Positions 59,100 to 64,000 of a stretch of 64,000 bases of DNA are shown here, piece by piece. This DNA comes from Spirogloea muscicola (lineage: Eukaryota; Streptophyta; Zygnematophyceae; Spirogloeales; Spirogloeaceae). Every line of letters starts with the position of its first letter. Within the stretch, counting starts at the first letter, position 1. The notes under the pieces were generated by a model that saw nothing but the letters and a program-made list of their open reading frames with translations, searched no databases and was not told where the DNA came from. The stretch lies in NCBI GenBank assembly GCA_009602725.1, contig WELB01000212.1, positions 135,031-199,030 of the forward strand, written 5' to 3'. The position numbers and the translations under genes are program-made.

Positions 59100-59715
59100 G
59101 TCCCCCGGGTCCCGCATCATCGCTGATGTGGTGACAACAGACTGCATCGACTCCGCCAACCCCACCAGATCGGCGTCGTTTGCAGGGCACGCGCGGTCGG
59201 CCAGGCGGCCCGCGGCAAGGAGCGAAAATACGCTGATCACCCGGTGGGGGATGAATTCGCGGCGCTGGCGATGGATGTACACGGGGCTTTCGGCAGCCGC
59301 TGGCTGGATCTCATTCAGCGGCTTGCTCGCCAGGCCATTGACCGGCGGCCGGGTCTGCCAGGGGCGATGCCCGGCTTCAACGCCGCCGGGTCGCTCGCAC
59401 AAGTCTTCCGCAAGCGCCTGGCCGTATCGCTTCAACGCTCCCTTGCCCACGCCGTCCATACGCGCGCAGGCCGTGCTATGGCCGCCGCCTCTGGGTCTCG
59501 GCGGAGCGCCTCTTTCCCTGCAGCGAGCTACTCAGACCTGATGTTGCTCACTCGTGGGTACTGAGCTTTCCTCTGCATCGTTTCTGTGTTCTGCAGTATG
59601 TTGTAGTGTAGTCCTTTCTCCGGCTCCTCTTGCTTTGGCTTTGGACATTGTCCATTCTTTTTTGGGCTGGCTTTGCCAGCCCCTCTTTTCTATGGGCGCG
59701 CTCTTCCCCCTGGCC
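59100..59715 (+). repeat. LINE-like retroelement, longest C-terminal fragment
   Basis: The plus strand shows DVVTTDCIDSAN (about 59,128), KERKYADHP then GDEFAALAMDVHGAFGSRWL and DLIQRLARQAIDRRP. After these come AGSLAQVFRKRLAVSLQRSL and YSDLMLLTRGY-stop at 59,564, then a 3' tail with GGGCTGGCTTTGCCAGCCC at 59,668. The D-V-x-T ... K-x-x-KY pattern is like the end of a restriction-like endonuclease domain found after the reverse transcriptase in early-branching LINEs (inference). The first part lies in a different frame from the rest, so the copy is decayed. 59,333-59,591 is almost identical to 5,545-5,287 in reverse. Confidence 0.65.
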
Positions 59716-59995
59716 AGAGCCAGAGGCAGCAGCGAGGGCTCTGCCTGCACGCAGGTGCAGCGCGCGGGCCATAGACCTCTGCAGCGAGACGGCCAAGCGC
59801 ATGCGGTACACCTGCGCTAGCGACCCTGCTTCATGGGAGTCCACCGGCTCCCCATGGAAGCGGTGGGCAATGGCGTGACGAGAGAGCTGGTTGAGCAGCT
59901 CGAGCCACCGAGCGCCCAGCGCCCCGTGCGTATCGATGGCGAGCGGGAAGAACTCGTCCTCCCGCAGGCAGAAGGAGTGCGCGCCCATAGAGAAG
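59716..59995 (-). repeat. LINE-like retroelement C-terminal fragment, interrupted
   Basis: The minus frame reads EFFPLAIDTHGALGARWLEL, LNQLSRHAIAHRF, AGSLAQVYRMRLAVSLQRSM and ARALHLRAGRALAAAS. It stops homology at about 59,716, where it meets the tail of the plus-strand copy. Its upstream end at about 59,990 meets the tail of the next minus-strand copy. Confidence 0.65.
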
Positions 59996-60645
59996 AGGGT
60001 TTAGGGCCAGCCCAAAAAAGAATGGACAGTGTCCAAAGCCAAAGAAAGAGCCACTTGGGAGAGCCACTTCTTCTAAAGAAAGAGGAGCCGGAAAAAGGAC
60101 TACAGTACAAAATACTGCAGAACACAGAGACGATGCAGAGGGAAGCTCAGTAACCACGTGAGCAACATCAGGTCTGAGTAGCTCGCTGCAGGGAAAGAGG
60201 CACTCCGCCGAGACCCAGAGGCGGCGGCCATAGCATGGCCTGCTCGCATGTGGAGGCAGCAGCGAGGGCTCTGCCTGCACGCAGGTGCAGCGCGCGGGCC
60301 ATAGACTCCTGCAGCGAGACGGCCAAGCGCATGCGGTACACCTGCGCTAGCGACCCTGCTGCATGGGAGTCCACCAGCTCCCCATGGAAGCGGCGGACAA
60401 TGGCGTGGCGTGAGAGCTGGTTGAGCAGCTCGAGCCACCGACCGCCCAGCGCCCCGTGCGTATCGATGGCGAGCGGGAAGAACTCGTCTCCCCGCGGGTG
60501 ATCTGCGTATTTTAGCTCCTTTGCCCGAGCGGCGCAGGCTACCGCATACCCAGCCTTGGTGGCACACTGGGGTTGGGTGTGAGCAGGAAAAGCGCGCGGG
60601 GCGCATGGAATGAAAATGGAGGCCAATTCAAGCCAATACACAGTT
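59996..60645 (-). repeat. LINE-like retroelement, 3' part with tail
   Basis: Minus strand: CTTGAATTGGCCTCCATTTT/CATGCGCCCCGCGCGC box at about 60,640-60,595; QPQCATKAGYAVACAARAKE with LKYADHPRGDEFFPLAIDTH; AGSLAQVYRMRLAVSLQESM; SYSDLML terminal box near 60,165. Then a 3' tail to 59,996 with TTTGGACACTGTCCATTC and a hairpin module. The tail resembles that of the plus-strand copy ending at 59,715. Confidence 0.7.
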
Positions 60646-60710
60646 CAAGAAGTGTGAGCGGTCATATGAGTCAGTGGTCACCACGTCCAGGAGAAGACGT
60701 GGCCCGCCGG

Positions 60711-60938
60711 CTAGTGGGGTGGCCACAACAGAGGCGCCAGAGGCGCCAAACCACCACTACGGAAGCCATTAGCCTGGGCTAATGCACGACCAGCACGCTG
60801 GTGTATCGCGAGTGCCTGAGAGCGCTGTAGACTCAATGATAGCCGCATTTCATAGCATGCAACGATGGCTTGCGGGACGCTAGAATGCCCCAAGCTACCC
60901 AATGACTGTACTGGCTCCGCCAGTACAGTCATGGACAC
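60711..60938 (-). repeat. LINE-like retroelement C-terminal fragment
   Basis: The minus frame MRLSLSLQRSQALAIHQRAG with RALAQANGFRSGGLAP aligns with the RLAVSLQRSMARALHLRAGR segment of the other copies. Truncated at both ends. Confidence 0.55.
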
Positions 60939-61037
60939 CCTCTGTATGCACGTGGCTGGCCTTTCGTATCAGCGGCCGCACTCTCCTCGTCCTCGACCCG
61001 TTGTTAGCTGCTAGGGCCGGAGCCCCCGGGCGCGCGC

Positions 61038-62879
61038 ATGGAGGGCGCGCGCACCGCCGCCGCGGCCGCCGCGGCGGCCGCCGCCGTCATGGTCCGAGTG
61101 CGCGGGCCGGTGAGCCAGCGCCGCACCTAGCCTGCGCCGCCCGCCCAGCTTTGCCGTGGCGGGCCGCTGCCCCCCCTCGCGGATCGCCTCTGTAGTACTG
61201 GCGAGTCTGTCAGCGATCGCCCGGTACCTATCGAGTGCTTTCTCTAGTGTGCTGAACCATGTGGGACCGGCGTGCTGTCTCGCCGTCAAGCGCCCGACGA
61301 GCTGGGCTGAGCCTCTGGAACTCCATGTCCTGGTCTTGCTGTCCAACGCTGCACTGAATCTGCCTTCCTGTTTGGTCGGGGACTGCTGTGCAGGATCCCA
61401 AGGATAGGAAGTGGAGGAGGCAGCCCTTCTTTCTGGCTGAGTATGCGCCGACCTTGAACATTCTAGTACGTGTCAACGTTGTGAGAAGTTATCTGCTTAT
61501 TGATCAGCTAGAGTAGTCCTTCATTTCCAAGTCTTTCCTCTCCTTCAATTTAGCTTCCCAGGCACAGGGTTCCAACCACTTCACCATTGGATAAAGTTTG
61601 CCATTACAGCGCAGAAATACCTTGCAAGCTGGGGACCCGTAAGTCGTGGCTTCTGCAATGGAGCTGAGCGTGATCTTATCGACTTGAGTCTCACATGCTT
61701 ATGCTGCTTGTGCAGCTCGGGGACTACATCTCTTTCAGCGTCAGGGATCCTGCTTCACTTCAGTCAAAACCCTTCGCAGGGCAGTGAGAAGATGGACTCA
61801 TCGAGGCTTGTTCTGACCTGTGCCTCCGCTCTGAATCCTTTCCTGAGGCAACCTGGGAGCCTACCTGTCTTGAACAATGTATGTTATGCGCATACTTGCT
61901 GTCATTCTTTTGCTTGATGTTTCCATTCGGGGAGGACCTCTCCTTCATTGCCTGCATTGCCTTCATTGCTCGACCTTGACATAGTGCATTCAGCCTTCCT
62001 GCATCATTTGCTCAAATTCTTGCAACATCCATGCACACGCTGCACACTGCAGATATCTTCTGAATTGTACCGTCTGTCCTGCAGTCAGAAGCTGCTGGTG
62101 GCCAGCTCATACCTGGGGCGGAGATCCACATCCTATTGAAGGTGATACCACCAAAACAATGTTAATAATAGGGTCTGCTGCTGCAATACAGCCGAATCAT
62201 TACATGGTGTTACCCTGACACTGTGGAAAGCTTTGGGTACACAGTAGCGCTTGTCAGAGTGGGGTCGTAGGACCACTTGTAGTTACGCCTTGCTGACTAC
62301 CTGTGACTAATCCTGCCACTTGATGCTCATCAGGCTGACAAGCATGGGGTTATCGAGCTGCCAGCACGTCTAATCACTCTGGTTACTGTACCCGCAATCA
62401 CTTCCTTATGTAATTCTCAAGCTGATTGTAGGATACGAGCAAGATTTACTGTGATTGCTGATATATAGCAGCTACTCTGCTTCAGAAGCAAATGGGATAG
62501 CTTACACAGTGTTATGAGCCAATTGTATGAGCACCTTGCAACCTGGGCTGAGGATTCATTTTGACATGGAAGACTGTTACCTGCAATACAGAACAGCCCT
62601 GTTGTGATTCTTTGCCTTCGAAAAGATCTAACTTTGGAAGCTACCTCTTGAAGCCACCTCCTTATGAAAGTAGGACTACTGGTGCAGGTTGACCTGCCAA
62701 GAGCAGCAAAGGCGATGCGGACTCTTACTTCTTCACAGAACAACGTGTGGGCTATGGGCTGGTCGCTCACGCCAAGACCGCACTCTTCCCAAAACTCTCC
62801 TCCAGAAGAGGTTGTGCCTCATATTCGTTTGCAGCAGAGAATTGCTGTAGCTGCTCCATCATTCAAAGCCGAGCTCTAA
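61038..62879 (+). CDS. Unrecognised multi-exon protein
   Basis: Not recognised. Exons with good splice sites: 61038-61109 (MEGART, poly-Ala, VMVRVRGP), 61394-61469 (DPKDRKWRRQPFFLAEYAPT, LNIL), 61562-61638 (TGFQPLHHWIKFAITAQKYL, ASWGP), 61716-61783 (LGDYISFSVRDPASLQSKPF). Phases close through these. Likely further coding: 62,096-62,140 (SEAAGGQLIPGAEIHILLK), 62,335-62,385 (ADKHGVIELPARLITL) and about 62,689-62,879 (VDLPRAAKAMRTLTSSQNNV, ending APSFKAEL-stop). The junction after exon 4 does not close cleanly. A small exon may be missed, or the gene may end at 62,139 in another frame. There is no signal peptide, membrane span or known domain. The HHWIKFAITAQKYLASWG stretch is an amphipathic helix. 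The leader with GCC repeats resembles the first exons of neighbouring genes. Confidence 0.5.
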
Positions 62880-63275
62880 GCGGTTGCAGTCAATACTAAG
62901 ATGACAGGATGTGCATGCACATCATGGGCAACAGGTCCTCACTAGTTTACTGTGCATGTCCAGGCACGAGCTCATTCTCCTGAGTCTGCTGTAAGACTAG
63001 CCGTTCTACAAGTGGAGGGGAACTTTCCAGCACAGATTGACCAGGACAGAAGTCCCACTTCTACTACCAGTCTTTGCAATGCTATGGTCTGTATGTGTAT
63101 GTTCACACAATGAATGTGCAGTCCAGCCCCCAAGCTCGCATTGATGCATTAGTCCAGCAAGACATTGTCAAATGCGTCCTTTGAGCTAGATTGTTGGGGC
63201 CAGCGAAGTGTAGGGATTGCACCTTGCAGCATGAGTTCACATTGCAGACGGTCTGGCTCCAACAGACAGATTTTG
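62880..63275 (+). other. Probable 3' UTR and flank
   Basis: Follows the last stop of the unrecognised gene. No conserved frame. Confidence 0.35.
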
Positions 63276-63840
63276 TTAATAAAAGACCACTATTTGTGCT
63301 CTGCAGGGCTGGGCATCTGCCTCTGGCCTCGAGCGAGGTTCATTTGTGGCAATCGCAGGCTCTCCCTTCGGGGTATTGTCATCGAGCCACTTCTTGAACA
63401 GGTAGTGAAGGTATTGGAGATCACCCTGTCGAGAAGAGCTATAGTAGCTAGTCGTTCTCAGATACATAATCAGCCCACTTGGCTTCAAGACGTGCAACAA
63501 CATGCCGCCATCCAGCTGCCTGCTTGCCAATGTCATATATAAATTTCACCTGTAAATGCTTCTGGTGCGCTTCCACAAGTGTTATGCCTCCAGTGTCTGA
63601 AGGGCTATAGATTTGTTTAGCAATCGAAATGTTATGTGCATTCACTGAGGTGCCATCACTTACATGCTTTTAACAGTGTGGCAGCTGGGATTGTGTCGAA
63701 CAAGATGCAGCATGAGTCATCACTCGCTCTCCTCATCGCTGACATCCGTGCGCTTCCTGGTACGCTTGCTGTGCCACCAGCTCTTATTTGCCAGCAGGAG
63801 TCGCGTAGTGTAGTTTGTGCCAATTTCCACTTTCCGGTTC
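63276..63840 (-). other. Coding-like stretches on the minus strand, unassigned
   Basis: Minus-strand text such as DLQYLHYLFKKWLDDNTPKG, HVLKPSGLIMYLRTT and, in an overlapping frame, SDTGGITLVEAHQKHLQ has protein-like composition. HVLKPSGLIMY faintly recalls the post-motif strand of SAM-dependent methyltransferases. Frames are not joined by convincing splice sites, so no gene is called. Confidence 0.25.
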
Positions 63841-63895
63841 TTTTGGACCTTGTTCGATCCTTTTGGGCTGGCCTTTCCATTGTGAATGCCTTACC
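63838..63895 (+). repeat. Hairpin module
   Basis: TTTTGGACCTTGTTCGATCC then TTTTGGGCTGGCCTTTCCAT, the lead and first half of the window-wide module. The second half is decayed. Confidence 0.55.
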
Positions 63896-64000
63896 TTGAG
63901 AGAGCTCTTGCTTCTGTACACCAGCTGGACATTCTGGTAATTGACTAGGCATCAGCTGCGTCTTACATCCACTCAGCAGCTCTGCAGAATTGGTCGTTGT

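Overview
This window looks like nuclear DNA of a green alga or a close relative in the green lineage. Every gene has several introns, nearly all GT-AG. First exons are extremely GC-rich and often carry (GCC/GGC)n runs. The gene set is plant-like: a PATROL1-type MUN-domain protein, a KTN1-like katanin, a BT1-like carrier and a plant-like U6 snRNA. I cannot name the species.

Layout, left to right. 1-1,710 (+): 3' part of a TPR-repeat gene, converging on a katanin p60 gene (-, 1,962-4,437). 4,438-9,300: repeats, with a rearranged fossil LTR-retroelement at about 6,070-7,520. 9,382-9,483 (+): a complete U6 snRNA gene with its own promoter elements and T-run terminator. 9,583-11,560: repeats. 11,851-17,046 (-): PATROL1-like gene. 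17,100-19,490: repeats. 19,491 to about 21,000 or beyond (-): BT1-like mitochondrial carrier. It is divergent to a RAD6-type ubiquitin-conjugating enzyme (+, 22,818-24,798). 24,800-29,340: repeats.

29,348-33,432 and 34,911-39,522 (+): a tandem pair of secreted, probably GPI-anchored DOMON/copper type II monooxygenases (MOXD1/DBH-like). They share a 12-exon structure. A THADA/Trm732-like gene (-, 39,837-50,101) converges on them. 51,264-53,875 (-): GT23 fucosyltransferase-like protein. 55,533 to about 58,526 (-): saccharopine-dehydrogenase-like oxidoreductase. 58,600-60,940: dense repeats. 61,038-62,879 (+): an unrecognised multi-exon gene. The last 1.1 kb holds unassigned coding-like stretches and a repeat tag.

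The genes are unrelated housekeeping and secretory functions. The tandem monooxygenases are the only functional cluster. Nearly every intergenic space is filled by one mosaic repeat family built from a few boxes: a C-terminal retroelement reading frame that always ends in a 'SD..-LTRGY-stop' type motif, a 'GGGCTGGC...CAGCCC' hairpin module, a 'GGCCTCCC...CATGCGCACC' box and a 'GGGCTTCG...TGTAGCCCCA' box. This family is the most unusual structure in the window. Exon boundaries given to the base were worked out by hand from splice sites and frame continuity; those marked 'about' are estimates.
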